The notes below the pieces were generated by a model. That model had not been told where the DNA came from. It searched no databases and worked only from the letters and a program-made list of their open reading frames with translations. From Microbacterium excoecariae (lineage in GTDB: Bacteria > Actinomycetota > Actinomycetes > Actinomycetales > Microbacteriaceae), in contig NZ_JAANCO010000001.1 in NCBI RefSeq assembly GCF_011326725.1, positions 1,959,115 through 2,023,114 on the forward strand: a stretch of 64,000 bases of DNA, read 5' to 3'. Every line of letters starts with the position of its first letter. Position 1 is the first letter of the stretch. Shown here piece after piece: positions 36,371 through 44,804 of the stretch. Both the position numbers and the translations under genes were made by a program.

Positions 36371-36865
36371 ATGGGCACGGAACGGGACGAGGTCGATCGC
36401 ATCGTCGGCGCGTGGAGCGCCGAGCGCGACGACCTCGATTTCTCCCCCATGGAGGTCCTGTCCCGCGTCGACCGCCTCTCCCACCACCTCGACCGGGCGC
36501 GGCGCGAGGCCTTCCGCCGGACGCACATCGAACCGTGGGAGTGGGACGTGCTCTCGGCCCTCCGGCGCGCCGGCGAGCCCTACCGCTTGAGCCCCAAGCA
36601 GCTGCTCCAGCAGACGCTCGTCTCGAGCGGGACGATGACGAATCGCATCGACCGGCTCCGCGAGCGCGGGCTCGTCGAGCGGTCCTCGGATCCATCCGAT
36701 CGCCGCGGCGTCCTCGTCACGCTCACCGAGGAGGGCCGCACCCGCGTCGACGCCGCGATCACCCGCCTCATCGACGCCGAGGCCGACCTGCTCGCCGGCA
36801 TGAACAAGACCGACCAGAAGCGCCTCGCGGCGCTCCTGCGCCACCTGCTGATCTCCTTCGACTGA
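36371..36865 (+). CDS. MarR-family transcriptional regulator
   Basis: A 164-residue winged-helix protein. Helices LSPKQLLQQTLVSSGTMTNRIDRLRERGLVER form the DNA-binding region and SSDPSDRRGVLVTLTEEGR the wing typical of MarR. It would act as a homodimer, usually repressing its own promoter and a neighbouring drug-response gene. The ABC-F gene follows after 16 nt and is probably co-transcribed. The inducer is unknown. Confidence 0.92.
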   Translation: MGTERDEVDRIVGAWSAERDDLDFSPMEVLSRVDRLSHHLDRARREAFRRTHIEPWEWDVLSALRRAGEPYRLSPKQLLQQTLVSSGTMTNRIDRLRERGLVERSSDPSDRRGVLVTLTEEGRTRVDAAITRLIDAEADLLAGMNKTDQKRLAALLRHLLISFD

Positions 36866-36881
36866 ACAGGACTCCCCCTCC

Positions 36882-38660
36882 ATGGCACATCTCCTCGGCG
36901 GCGAGGACCTCCACGTCGAATTCCCCGCAAAGGTCGTCCTCGACGACGTCACGATCGGCATCGCCGACGGCGACCGCGTCGGCATCGTCGGGCGCAACGG
37001 CGACGGCAAGTCGACGCTGATGAAGGTCCTCATGGGCGTGTCCGAGGCCGACAGCGGGCGGGTCACGCGCCGCGCGGGGCTCCGCGTGGGCATGCTCAGC
37101 CAGGACGACGACCTGCCGGAGGGCGGATCCGTCCGCCACGCGATCGTCGGGGACGCGCCCGAGCACGAGTGGCTGGGCGACGCGCGGATCCGCGACGTGC
37201 TCGCCGGGCTCACCGGCGACCTCGACCTCGGCGCGGACGTCGGCTCCCTCTCGGGCGGCCAGCGCCGGCGGGTGGCGCTCGCGCGGCTCCTCGTCGGCGA
37301 CTGGGACGTCGTGGCGCTCGACGAGCCGACCAACCACCTCGACGTCGAGGGCATCTCCTGGCTCGCCCAGCACCTCGCCCGCCGCTGGCCGGACGGCCAG
37401 GGCGCGCTCCTCCTCGTCACCCACGACCGGTGGTTCCTCGACGCCGTCTGCACCCGCATGTGGGAGGTGCACGACGGCATCGTCGACCCCTTCGAGGGCG
37501 GGTACGCCGCCTACGTGCTCCAGCGCGTCGAGCGCCAGCGCCAGGCGGCGGTCGTCGAGGAGAAACGCCAGAACCTCATGCGCAAGGAGCTCGCGTGGCT
37601 CCGGCGCGGCGCGCCCGCGCGCACCTCGAAGCCGAAGTTCCGCATCGAGGCGGCCAACCAGCTCATCGAGAACGAGCCGCCCGCGCGCGACGCCGTCCAG
37701 CTCACCCAGCTGGCGACGGCGCGGCTCGGCAAGGACGTCGTCGACCTCCTCGAGGCGGGCGTGACGTACGGCGAGCGCGAGGTCCTCTCCCGCGTCGAGT
37801 GGCGCATCGCTCCCGGCGAGCGCACGGGGATCCTGGGCGCCAACGGCGCGGGCAAGTCCACCCTGCTGGGCCTGATCTCGGGCACCGTCGCCCCGACCTC
37901 GGGCCGCGTCAAGCGCGGCAAGACCGTGCAGATCGCCTACCTCGACCAGCGCCTGTCCGAGCTCGACGCGGTCGCCGACCTGCGGGTGCGCGAGGTGCTC
38001 GCCGAGCAGAAGACCTCCTACGTCGCCGGGGGCAAGGAGCTCACCCCCGCGCAGTTGCTGGAGCGGCTGGGATTCCGGACGAGCGAGCTGTCCACGCCCG
38101 TCCGCGACCTCTCCGGCGGGCAGAAGCGCCGCCTCCAGCTCCTCCTCGTGCTCCTCGACGAACCCAACGTCCTCATCCTCGACGAGCCCTCGAACGACCT
38201 CGACACGGACATGCTCGCGGCGATGGAGGACCTGCTGGACTCCTGGCCGGGGACGCTCCTCGTCGTCAGCCACGACCGCTACCTGCTCGAGAGGGTCACG
38301 GACCAGCAGTACGCCGTGATGGGCGGCCGCCTCAGGCACCTCCCCGGCGGGGTCGATCAGTACCTCGAGCTGCGGCGCGCGGAGGGGGCGGCCGGCCCGT
38401 CCGCCCGCGCGGCCGAGCCGGCCCGCGCGCCCGGTCTCTCGGGCGCCGAGCGCCGCGCCGCGGAGAAGGAGCTGAGCGCGATCGACCGCAAGCTCGCGAA
38501 CCTGCGCGCCGACGCCGCGCGCATCCACGACCGGATGGCGGCGCACGACCAGGAGGACTTCGTCGGCCTCGGCGCGCTGAACGACGACCTCCGGGCGATC
38601 GGCGCCGAGGTCGACGCGCTCGAGGAGCGCTGGCTCGAGCTGGGCGAGGCGCTCGAGTAG
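36882..38660 (+). CDS. ABC-F family ATPase (ribosome-associated)
   Basis: A 592-residue soluble protein with two ABC domains and no membrane segment. The first has GRNGDGKST, LSGGQRRRVALARLL and DEPTNHLD; the second has GANGAGKST, LSGGQKRRLQLLLVLL and DEPSNDLD. The inter-domain linker is helical and basic (RVERQRQAAVVEEKRQNLM...). A C-terminal Ala/Arg-rich coiled coil is present (~520-590). ABC-F proteins bind the ribosomal E site and modulate translation or protect against antibiotics. The Uup-like C-terminal coiled coil is notable. Pairing with MarR hints at a stress or drug response. Confidence 0.93.
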   Translation: MAHLLGGEDLHVEFPAKVVLDDVTIGIADGDRVGIVGRNGDGKSTLMKVLMGVSEADSGRVTRRAGLRVGMLSQDDDLPEGGSVRHAIVGDAPEHEWLGDARIRDVLAGLTGDLDLGADVGSLSGGQRRRVALARLLVGDWDVVALDEPTNHLDVEGISWLAQHLARRWPDGQGALLLVTHDRWFLDAVCTRMWEVHDGIVDPFEGGYAAYVLQRVERQRQAAVVEEKRQNLMRKELAWLRRGAPARTSKPKFRIEAANQLIENEPPARDAVQLTQLATARLGKDVVDLLEAGVTYGEREVLSRVEWRIAPGERTGILGANGAGKSTLLGLISGTVAPTSGRVKRGKTVQIAYLDQRLSELDAVADLRVREVLAEQKTSYVAGGKELTPAQLLERLGFRTSELSTPVRDLSGGQKRRLQLLLVLLDEPNVLILDEPSNDLDTDMLAAMEDLLDSWPGTLLVVSHDRYLLERVTDQQYAVMGGRLRHLPGGVDQYLELRRAEGAAGPSARAAEPARAPGLSGAERRAAEKELSAIDRKLANLRADAARIHDRMAAHDQEDFVGLGALNDDLRAIGAEVDALEERWLELGEALE

Positions 38661-38664
38661 TCGC

Positions 38665-40221
38665 TCAGCGCTCCGGGACGAAACGCACGCGCGTGCCGGG
38701 GCGGAGCTGGCCCGCGCGCGGGAGGTCGGCGGCCGCGACGACCGCGATGACCGGGTACCCGCCGGTCGTCGGGTGGTCGGGTCCGAACAGCACGGGCTCG
38801 CCCGACGGCGGCACCTGCAGGGATCCGATCTCGACCCCCTCGCTCGCGAGGTCGAGGCTCGGCGCGCGCAGCGGCCGGGCGCCGTCCGCCGGGACGAGGC
38901 GCGCGCCCACCCGGTCGGCCTGAGCGCTCACGATCCACGCCGTCGCCACCAGGTGCGCGCGCTCGGCCTGCGTGAAGGCGTCGGCGCGCGGGCCGAAGCG
39001 GATCCGCAACTGCGCCGCCGGGCCGAACGACGCCAGCGCCTCGGGCGCGCCGACGGCGCCCCGCGGCGGGGCCCCGACGGCCAGGGCATCGCCGGCGCCG
39101 AGCGGCGCCGGGCCGAGCCCGCTCAGGCGATCGTTGCTGCGGCTGCCCAGCGTGGCGGGCGCCGCGATCCCGCCGCGCACGGCGAGATAGGCGCGCAGGC
39201 CGCGAACCGGCGACCCGAGGCGGAGCGTCTCGCCGCCGCGCAGGAGGAACGGCGCCCCGGACGGGGCGGAGTCCTCGCCGACGTACGCGTCGAGGGCCGC
39301 TCCCGCCAGGGAGAGCACCTGGTCCCCCACGGCGCGCACCTCCAGCCCGCCCAGCGTCTCGATCACCGCGGCGTCGGCACCGTTGCCGACAAGGCGATTC
39401 GCCTGCCTCGCGGACGCGGCGTCCGCCGCCCCGGACGCCGTGACGCCGAGCGCCGCGTAGCCCGGGCGGCCCCGGTCCTCGAGAAGCGACAGCGGACCCG
39501 GGTGAACGACCTCGATCGCCGACCCCGGACGCGGATCCGCACGGCCGGGGATCGGCCCCGCGACCGGGCCCGTGAGAGCGGTGCCGGACGCGGCGCGCGC
39601 GCCCGCGCGCACAGCACGAAAGCGCACGGCGTCGCCCGGGGCGATCAGCGCGGGCGGGTCGCGCTCGATGTCCCACAGGGCTCGATCGGTGCGGCCGATG
39701 AGCCGCCATCCCCCGGGCGACGCGCGCGGATACACCGCGGAGAACTCGCTCGCGAGCGCAACGGATCCGGCCGGAACCGACGTGCGGGGGCTCTCGCGGC
39801 GCGGCACCGCGAGGCGCGGGTCGCCGCCCGCGAGATACGCGAAACCCGGCGCGAAGCCGCCGAAGGCCGCGACCCACGCCGACGCCTGGTGCGCGGCCAC
39901 GACCGCCTCGGGCGACAGGCCCGCGAGGTCCGCGACGACCCCGAGATCGGCGCCGTCGTAGACGACCTCGATGTCCACCGTGCGGCGCGGCTCCGGCGCG
40001 ACGGGCGGCGCGTCGAGACCCGCGAGAAGCGGCTCTGCCCGGCGCACCGCCCGCGCGCTCCCGAACCGCACCAGCACGGTGCGCGCGGCCGGCACGACGT
40101 CGATCTGCCCAAGGGACATCTCGCCCAGGAGCGCGCGGAAGGCCGCCACCTCGCCGAGCGAGCGGCACTCCACGAGGAGCGCACGCTCGCCCGCGGGCCG
40201 CACGCCCACCGGCCGCGTCAC
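38665..40221 (-). CDS. 5-oxoprolinase subunits B and C fused (PxpB-PxpC)
   Basis: A 518-residue fusion. Residues ~1-205 match PxpB/KipI (allophanate hydrolase subunit 1 fold: [11 protein letters not shown]..., [15 protein letters not shown]). Residues ~225-518 match PxpC/KipA ([22 protein letters not shown]..., [14 protein letters not shown]). With PxpA it forms the ATP-dependent 5-oxoprolinase that opens pyroglutamate to glutamate. GTG 40221 overlaps the pxpA stop (GTGA). The two polypeptides are separate genes in B. subtilis and E. coli. Only 4 nt separate its stop from the convergent ABC-F stop. Confidence 0.93.
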   Translation of the reverse strand: MTRPVGVRPAGERALLVECRSLGEVAAFRALLGEMSLGQIDVVPAARTVLVRFGSARAVRRAEPLLAGLDAPPVAPEPRRTVDIEVVYDGADLGVVADLAGLSPEAVVAAHQASAWVAAFGGFAPGFAYLAGGDPRLAVPRRESPRTSVPAGSVALASEFSAVYPRASPGGWRLIGRTDRALWDIERDPPALIAPGDAVRFRAVRAGARAASGTALTGPVAGPIPGRADPRPGSAIEVVHPGPLSLLEDRGRPGYAALGVTASGAADAASARQANRLVGNGADAAVIETLGGLEVRAVGDQVLSLAGAALDAYVGEDSAPSGAPFLLRGGETLRLGSPVRGLRAYLAVRGGIAAPATLGSRSNDRLSGLGPAPLGAGDALAVGAPPRGAVGAPEALASFGPAAQLRIRFGPRADAFTQAERAHLVATAWIVSAQADRVGARLVPADGARPLRAPSLDLASEGVEIGSLQVPPSGEPVLFGPDHPTTGGYPVIAVVAAADLPRAGQLRPGTRVRFVPER

Positions 40222-40979
40222 GCGAAGCTCGCGATCTCGACGCCGGTGCGCTCGAGGCCCGCTCGCACGGCGCGGGCGAGCTCGACCGCACCGGGGGTGT
40301 CGCCGTGCAGGCACACGCTGTCGGCCGGCACCGGCACGACGGATCCGTCGATCGCGAGGACGGAGCCCTTCTCGCACAGGCGCACGACCCGGCTCGCGAC
40401 CTCCGCGGGGTCGTGGAGGACGGCCCCCTCGGCGCTCCGCGGCACGAGCGAGCCGTCGGGCGCGTACGCGCGGTCGGCGAAGGCCTCCCGCACGCCGCGG
40501 AGACCGCGCCGCTCGGCGACCTCGAGCGCCACGGATCCGGGAAGCAGGAGCACCGGCAGCGCGTCGTCCACGGCCGCCACCGCGGCGATCACCGCGCGCG
40601 CGTGCGCCTCGTGCGTCACGATCGCGTTGTAGAGCGCACCGTGCGGCTTGACGTAGGAGACCGCGCCTCCCGCGCGCCGCGCGAGCGCCTGGAGCGCGCC
40701 CATCTGGTACACGATGTCGTCGGCGAGCTCGCTCTCCGTATAGTCCACGAAGCGCCGGCCGAATCCCGCGAGGTCGCGGTAGCCCACGTGCGCGCCGATC
40801 GCGACGCCCCGATCCACCGCCCGGCGGCAGGTACGCGCGATGACGGTGGGGTCGCCCCCGTGGAACCCGCAGGCCACGTTGGCGCTCGTGACGACATCGA
40901 GCATGGCCGCGTCGTCCCCGAGCGTCCACGCCCCGAAGGACTCGCCGACGTCGCTGTTCAGGTCGATGGCTGCCCGCAT
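40218..40979 (-). CDS. pxpA: 5-oxoprolinase subunit A (LamB/YcsF family)
   Basis: A 253-residue protein with family signatures [32 protein letters not shown] and [10 protein letters not shown]; these conserved His/Asp residues line the active site. It provides the first step of ATP-dependent 5-oxoproline cleavage with the PxpB-PxpC fusion encoded next. A TAGGGT box 6 bp before ATG 40979 suggests a leaderless message starting here, separate from ispE 25 nt upstream. Confidence 0.95.
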   Translation of the reverse strand: MRAAIDLNSDVGESFGAWTLGDDAAMLDVVTSANVACGFHGGDPTVIARTCRRAVDRGVAIGAHVGYRDLAGFGRRFVDYTESELADDIVYQMGALQALARRAGGAVSYVKPHGALYNAIVTHEAHARAVIAAVAAVDDALPVLLLPGSVALEVAERRGLRGVREAFADRAYAPDGSLVPRSAEGAVLHDPAEVASRVVRLCEKGSVLAIDGSVVPVPADSVCLHGDTPGAVELARAVRAGLERTGVEIASFA

Positions 40980-40985
40980 GACCCG

Positions 40986-40991
40986 ACCCTA
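40986..40991 (-). promoter_or_regulatory. -10 box (TAGGGT) for pxpA
   Basis: TAGGGT, 6 nt, ATG 40979 on the minus strand, in the gap after ispE. Confidence 0.45.
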
Positions 40992-41004
40992 TCGAGCGCG
41001 CAGC

Positions 41005-41934
41005 TCAGACGACGCGGGCGCCGTGCGCGGGCGCGGAGACGTGCAGCGCCTCGTGCCCGCGACGCGCGAACATCTGCTGCAGTCCGCGCGCGTCCTCCGC
41101 CGACTCCGCGAGAAAGGCGAGGGTCGGCCCGGAGCCGGACACGATGCCCGCCAGCGCCCCCTCGCGCTCGCCGAGGTCCAGCACCTCCGCGAGGTCGCGC
41201 CGCATCCGCAGCGCGGGCGCCTGGAGGTCGTTCGCGAGCGCCCCGGCCAGCCGACGGGCGTCCCCCGCGACGAGCGCGTGCAGGACGTCGGGATCCACGA
41301 CCGGCACCTCGGCGGGCGCCGGGATCACCGCGCCGCCGCCTGCGCGCTGCCGATCGAGCTCCGCGTAGACCTCGGGGGTCGACAGGCCGTCCGGGTTCGG
41401 CACGATGACCCACTCGAAACGGCCGCGCGCGAGCGCGGGGCTCAGCCGGTCGCCGCGCCCGGATCCCACCGCCGTGCCGCCCTGGAGCGCGAACGGCACG
41501 TCCGCGCCGAGGCGGGCGCCCAGGGCGTGCAGCTGCCGTGAAGACAGGCCCGTCCCCCACAGCGCGTCGCAGGCCACGAGCGCGGCCGCGGCGTCGGCGG
41601 ATCCGCCCCCCATGCCGCCCGCGACGGGCACCTCCTTGCGCACGTCCAGGTGGACGCCGCCGGGGTGTCCCGTCTCGGCCGCCAGCAGACGCGCGGCGCG
41701 CAGCGCGAGGTTGCGGTCATCGGTCGGGACGCCCGAGACGTCCACCGTGCCCGACACCTCGATCGTGAAATCGTCGGACGGCGTCGCGACGAGATCCTCG
41801 TACAGGGACACCGCCTGGAAGGCCGTCGCCAGCTCGTGGTACCCGTCGGGCTGCAGCGCGCCGACCTCGAGGAACAGGTTGATCTTGCCGGGCGCCCGGA
41901 CGCGCACCCCGTCGAAGGTCTCCGCCAGTGTCAT
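41005..41934 (-). CDS. ispE: 4-diphosphocytidyl-2-C-methyl-D-erythritol kinase
   Basis: A 309-residue GHMP kinase of the MEP isoprenoid pathway. The N-terminal substrate site is VRAPGKINLFLEVG and PDGYHEL. The ATP loop is PVAGGMGGGSADAAAAL, with Met where Leu is usual. The C-terminal GHMP motif is GIVSGSGPTLAFL. A purine-rich GGGTGGGGGA precedes ATG 41934. In many actinobacteria ispE directly follows rsmA; here an aldo-keto reductase gene is interposed. Confidence 0.96.
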   Translation of the reverse strand: MTLAETFDGVRVRAPGKINLFLEVGALQPDGYHELATAFQAVSLYEDLVATPSDDFTIEVSGTVDVSGVPTDDRNLALRAARLLAAETGHPGGVHLDVRKEVPVAGGMGGGSADAAAALVACDALWGTGLSSRQLHALGARLGADVPFALQGGTAVGSGRGDRLSPALARGRFEWVIVPNPDGLSTPEVYAELDRQRAGGGAVIPAPAEVPVVDPDVLHALVAGDARRLAGALANDLQAPALRMRRDLAEVLDLGEREGALAGIVSGSGPTLAFLAESAEDARGLQQMFARRGHEALHVSAPAHGARVV

Positions 41935-41947
41935 TCCCCCACCCGAC

Positions 41948-43015
41948 TCACTCGCCCGAGGGCGCGGCCCAGATGTCGCCCGCGAGGGCCGCCGAGGCGC
42001 GGTCGATGGCCCCCAGCTCCTCCGCGTCGAACGCGGGCCCCGCCAGCGCACCGAGGTTCTCGTCGATCTGCTCGGTGCGCGACGCGCCGATCAGCGCCGA
42101 GGCCACCACCTCGTCGCGCAGCACCCATTGGATCGCCAGCTGCGCGAGCGTCTGCCCGCGCGCCTCGGCGAGGGCGGCGAGCTCGCGCAGCCCCGCGAGG
42201 GCGGTCGGCGTGAGGTGTTCCCCGACCGACCATCGCTTCTGGGAGCGCGCCGCCGTGCCGTCGCCCAGGTACTTCCCCGTGAGCAGGCCCTGCGCGAGCG
42301 GCGTGAAGACGATGGCGCCCATGCCCGCCGTGCCGAGCGCGTCGGTCAGCCCGTCCTCGATCCACCGGTTCGCGATCGAGTAGGAGGGCTGGTGGATGAC
42401 GAGCGGCGTGCCCATCGACCGCGCGATCTCCTTAGCCTTCAGCGTCCGCTCCGGCGAATACGACGAGATGCCGACGTACAGCGCCTTGCCCTGCCGCACT
42501 AGCGTGTCGAGCGCGCCGATCGTCTCCTCGAGCGGCGTCACGGGATCCTCGCGGTGCGAGTAGAACACGTCGACGTAGTCCAGCCCCATGGCGTCGAGCG
42601 AGGCGTCGGCGCTCGCGAGGAGGTACTTTCGCGAGGCCCAGTCGCCGTAGGGACCCGGCCACATGTCGTACCCCGCCTTGGTCGAGATCACGAGCTCATT
42701 GCGGTACGGCGCGAGGTCCTCGCGGTAGATCCGGCCGAAATTCTTCTCGGCGGATCCGTAGGGCGGACCGTAGTTGTTCGCGAGGTCGAAGTGCGTGATG
42801 CCGCGGTCGAACGCGTGGCGCAGCAGGGCGCGCTGGTTGTCGATCGGGACGTTGTCGCCGAAGTTCCACCACAGGCCGAGCGATAGCGGCGGGAGGTACA
42901 GCCCGGAATCGCCCACCTGGCGGTACGTCACCCCGTCGTAGCGGTCCCGCGCGGCGTGGTACGGCTCGTGCAGCTCTGCGACGGGTCGGGCGTGGAATCT
43001 CGGCGAATCGGTCAC
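41948..43015 (-). CDS. Aldo/keto reductase, YghZ/AKR14-like
   Basis: A 355-residue NADPH-dependent reductase. The catalytic tetrad is recognisable: Asp in HFDLANNYG with its Tyr, Lys in VISTKAGYDMWPG, His in YSHREDP. The N-terminal YRQVGDSGLYLPPLSLGLWWNFGD and the ANNYGPPYGSAE segment match the YghZ (L-glyceraldehyde-3-phosphate/methylglyoxal reductase) group. GTG 43015 is 9 nt after the rsmA stop and has a TAGCCT box 6 bp upstream. It interrupts the usual rsmA-ispE pair. Confidence 0.93.
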   Translation of the reverse strand: MTDSPRFHARPVAELHEPYHAARDRYDGVTYRQVGDSGLYLPPLSLGLWWNFGDNVPIDNQRALLRHAFDRGITHFDLANNYGPPYGSAEKNFGRIYREDLAPYRNELVISTKAGYDMWPGPYGDWASRKYLLASADASLDAMGLDYVDVFYSHREDPVTPLEETIGALDTLVRQGKALYVGISSYSPERTLKAKEIARSMGTPLVIHQPSYSIANRWIEDGLTDALGTAGMGAIVFTPLAQGLLTGKYLGDGTAARSQKRWSVGEHLTPTALAGLRELAALAEARGQTLAQLAIQWVLRDEVVASALIGASRTEQIDENLGALAGPAFDAEELGAIDRASAALAGDIWAAPSGE

Positions 43016-43021
43016 GCCCTC

Positions 43022-43027
43022 AGGCTA
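43022..43027 (-). promoter_or_regulatory. -10 box (TAGCCT) for the YghZ-like gene
   Basis: TAGCCT, 6 nt, GTG 43015, overlapping the last codons of rsmA on the same strand. Confidence 0.4.
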
Positions 43028-43882
43028 CCCGTGCGCGGCCTGCGCCCGCGCCACGGCCAGGAAGTCGGCGAGGCTGAGGGACTCCCCGCGCGCGGTCGGG
43101 GCGACGCCCGCCGATTCGAGGATCTCCGAGGCGCGGGCGGCGGATCCGCCGAGCGCGCCCGCGAGCGCCTGCCGCAGCATCTTGCGGCGCTGCTGGAACG
43201 CGAGGTCGATGAGGCGGAAGGTCCTCTCGCGCTCCTTGAGCGTGCCGGCAGGCGTTTCCGCGCGCTCGAACGCGACGAGCACACTGTCGACGTTGGGGAC
43301 CGGCCAGAAGACGTGGCGCGAGACGGTGCCGGCGAGACGCCAGGCCCCGTACCACGCGGCCTTCAGGCTCGGGGCGCCGTAGATCTTCGACCCAGGGCCG
43401 GCCGCGAGGCGCTCGCCGACCTCGGCCTGCACCATGACCACGCCGCGCTCGAGGCGGGGAAAGGTCCGCATGAAGTGCAGGAGCACGGGGACGGAGACGT
43501 TGTAGGGCAGGTTCGCCACGAGCACGGTCGGGTCGCCCGGGAGCTCCTCGACCGTCATGGCGTCGTGGAGAACCACCTCAAGGTGCCCGTCCGGCACGCC
43601 CCGCTCCGCCGCCGTCTGCGGCAGGCGCGCGGCGAGGCGCGGGTCGATCTCGACCGCGCTCACGCGGGCCCCGGTCTCGAGGATCGCGAGCGTGAGCGAC
43701 CCCAGCCCCGGCCCGATCTCCACGACGCGCTCGCCGCCCGTCACGCGCGCCGTCTGGACGATCTTGCGCACGGTGTTGGCGTCCACGACGAAGTTCTGGC
43801 CGAGCTTCTTCGTCGGCGTGACGTCGAGCTCGGCCGCGAGCGTGCGGATGTCGGCGGCGCCCAACAGGCGTACGGGGGTCAT
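43025..43882 (-). CDS. rsmA: 16S rRNA dimethyladenosine transferase
   Basis: A 285-residue SAM-dependent enzyme dimethylating two adjacent adenines near the 16S 3' end (KsgA). Motifs are KKLGQNFVVD, SAM-binding VVEIGPGLGSLTLAIL and catalytic NLPYNVSVP. The length is normal. ATG 43882 is preceded by GAGAGGA 8 nt upstream. It is 35 nt downstream of tatD; the resuscitation-promoting factor gene often found between them in other actinobacteria is absent. Confidence 0.96.
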   Translation of the reverse strand: MTPVRLLGAADIRTLAAELDVTPTKKLGQNFVVDANTVRKIVQTARVTGGERVVEIGPGLGSLTLAILETGARVSAVEIDPRLAARLPQTAAERGVPDGHLEVVLHDAMTVEELPGDPTVLVANLPYNVSVPVLLHFMRTFPRLERGVVMVQAEVGERLAAGPGSKIYGAPSLKAAWYGAWRLAGTVSRHVFWPVPNVDSVLVAFERAETPAGTLKERERTFRLIDLAFQQRRKMLRQALAGALGGSAARASEILESAGVAPTARGESLSLADFLAVARAQAAHG

Positions 43883-43917
43883 CTCGCCATCCTCTCACCC
43901 GCGGCCGCCGCGGCCTC

Positions 43918-44796
43918 TCAGGCGTCGAAGGATCCGTACACGTCGCGCGTGTTCTGCGCGACGCGGGCGCAGAGCGCGTCGAGGTCTGCGCCGAGGTGCT
44001 CCGCGATGAAGCGCATCGTCAGCGGAACGAGGTAGGGCGCGTTCGGGCGCCCGCGGTACGGGACCGGCGTGAGAAACGGCGCGTCGGTCTCGACGAGGAT
44101 CCGCTCGGGCGGCGTGACCGCGAGCGCGTCGCGAAGATTCTGCGCGTTCTTGAACGTGACGTTGCCCGCGAACGAAAGCCAGCACCCCGCGTCGAGGGCC
44201 TCCCGCGCGACCTCGGCGTCGCCGGAGAAGCAGTGGAACACGGTGCGCTCGGGCGCGCCGACCCGCGCCAGGGTGTCGAGGACCTCGCGATGCGCGTCGC
44301 GGTCGTGGATCTGCATCGCGACGCCGTGCTTCTTCGCCAGCGCGATGTGCGCCTCGAACGAGGAGAACTGCGCCGGGCGCCCCTCCTCGCCCGTACGGAA
44401 GAAGTCGAGACCCGTCTCGCCGATCGCGCGAACGCGCGGGCGAGCCGCCAGCTCGTCGATGACGCCGATCGCCTCCTCGAGGCGCCCCTCGCCGTCGTAC
44501 ACGGGCGCGTCGTTCGGATGGATCGCGACGGCGGCGAGCACGCGGGGGTCCCGCTCCGCGGCGTCGGCCGCCCAGAGCGAGGACGCGATGTCCCCCGACG
44601 CCTGCACGACGCCCGCGATCCCCGCCGCCTGCGCGGCCTCGAGCTGCTGCTCGAGCGAGAGCCCCTCCTCGCCGTCGGCGATCTCGAGGTGGCAGTGGTT
44701 GTCGTACACCGGGACCGCGAGCGGCTCCGGGATCTCCGGGCGCGACAGGTCGCGCCGACCGGAGGTCGACCGCGCCGTGACGTAGGTGTCGGCCAT
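43918..44796 (-). CDS. tatD: TatD-family metal-dependent hydrolase
   Basis: A 292-residue TIM-barrel hydrolase. Metal ligands are seen in VYDNHCHLE, AIGETGLDFF, QIHDRDAH, HCFSGD and VETDAPFLTP. Family members are DNases acting in repair and degradation. A ~25-residue polar N-terminal extension precedes the barrel. ATG 44796 is 8 nt after the metG stop, with GGAGGA somewhat far upstream, so it is probably translated from the metG mRNA. Confidence 0.94.
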   Translation of the reverse strand: MADTYVTARSTSGRRDLSRPEIPEPLAVPVYDNHCHLEIADGEEGLSLEQQLEAAQAAGIAGVVQASGDIASSLWAADAAERDPRVLAAVAIHPNDAPVYDGEGRLEEAIGVIDELAARPRVRAIGETGLDFFRTGEEGRPAQFSSFEAHIALAKKHGVAMQIHDRDAHREVLDTLARVGAPERTVFHCFSGDAEVAREALDAGCWLSFAGNVTFKNAQNLRDALAVTPPERILVETDAPFLTPVPYRGRPNAPYLVPLTMRFIAEHLGADLDALCARVAQNTRDVYGSFDA

Positions 44797-44804
44797 CGGC
44801 GCCG

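Noticed and set aside
36215..37480. N-terminal extension of glmU through tRNA-Gln and the MarR/ABC-F region
   Set aside because: The open frame has no family similarity and would read through a functional tRNA; GlmU homology begins at GTG 36214.
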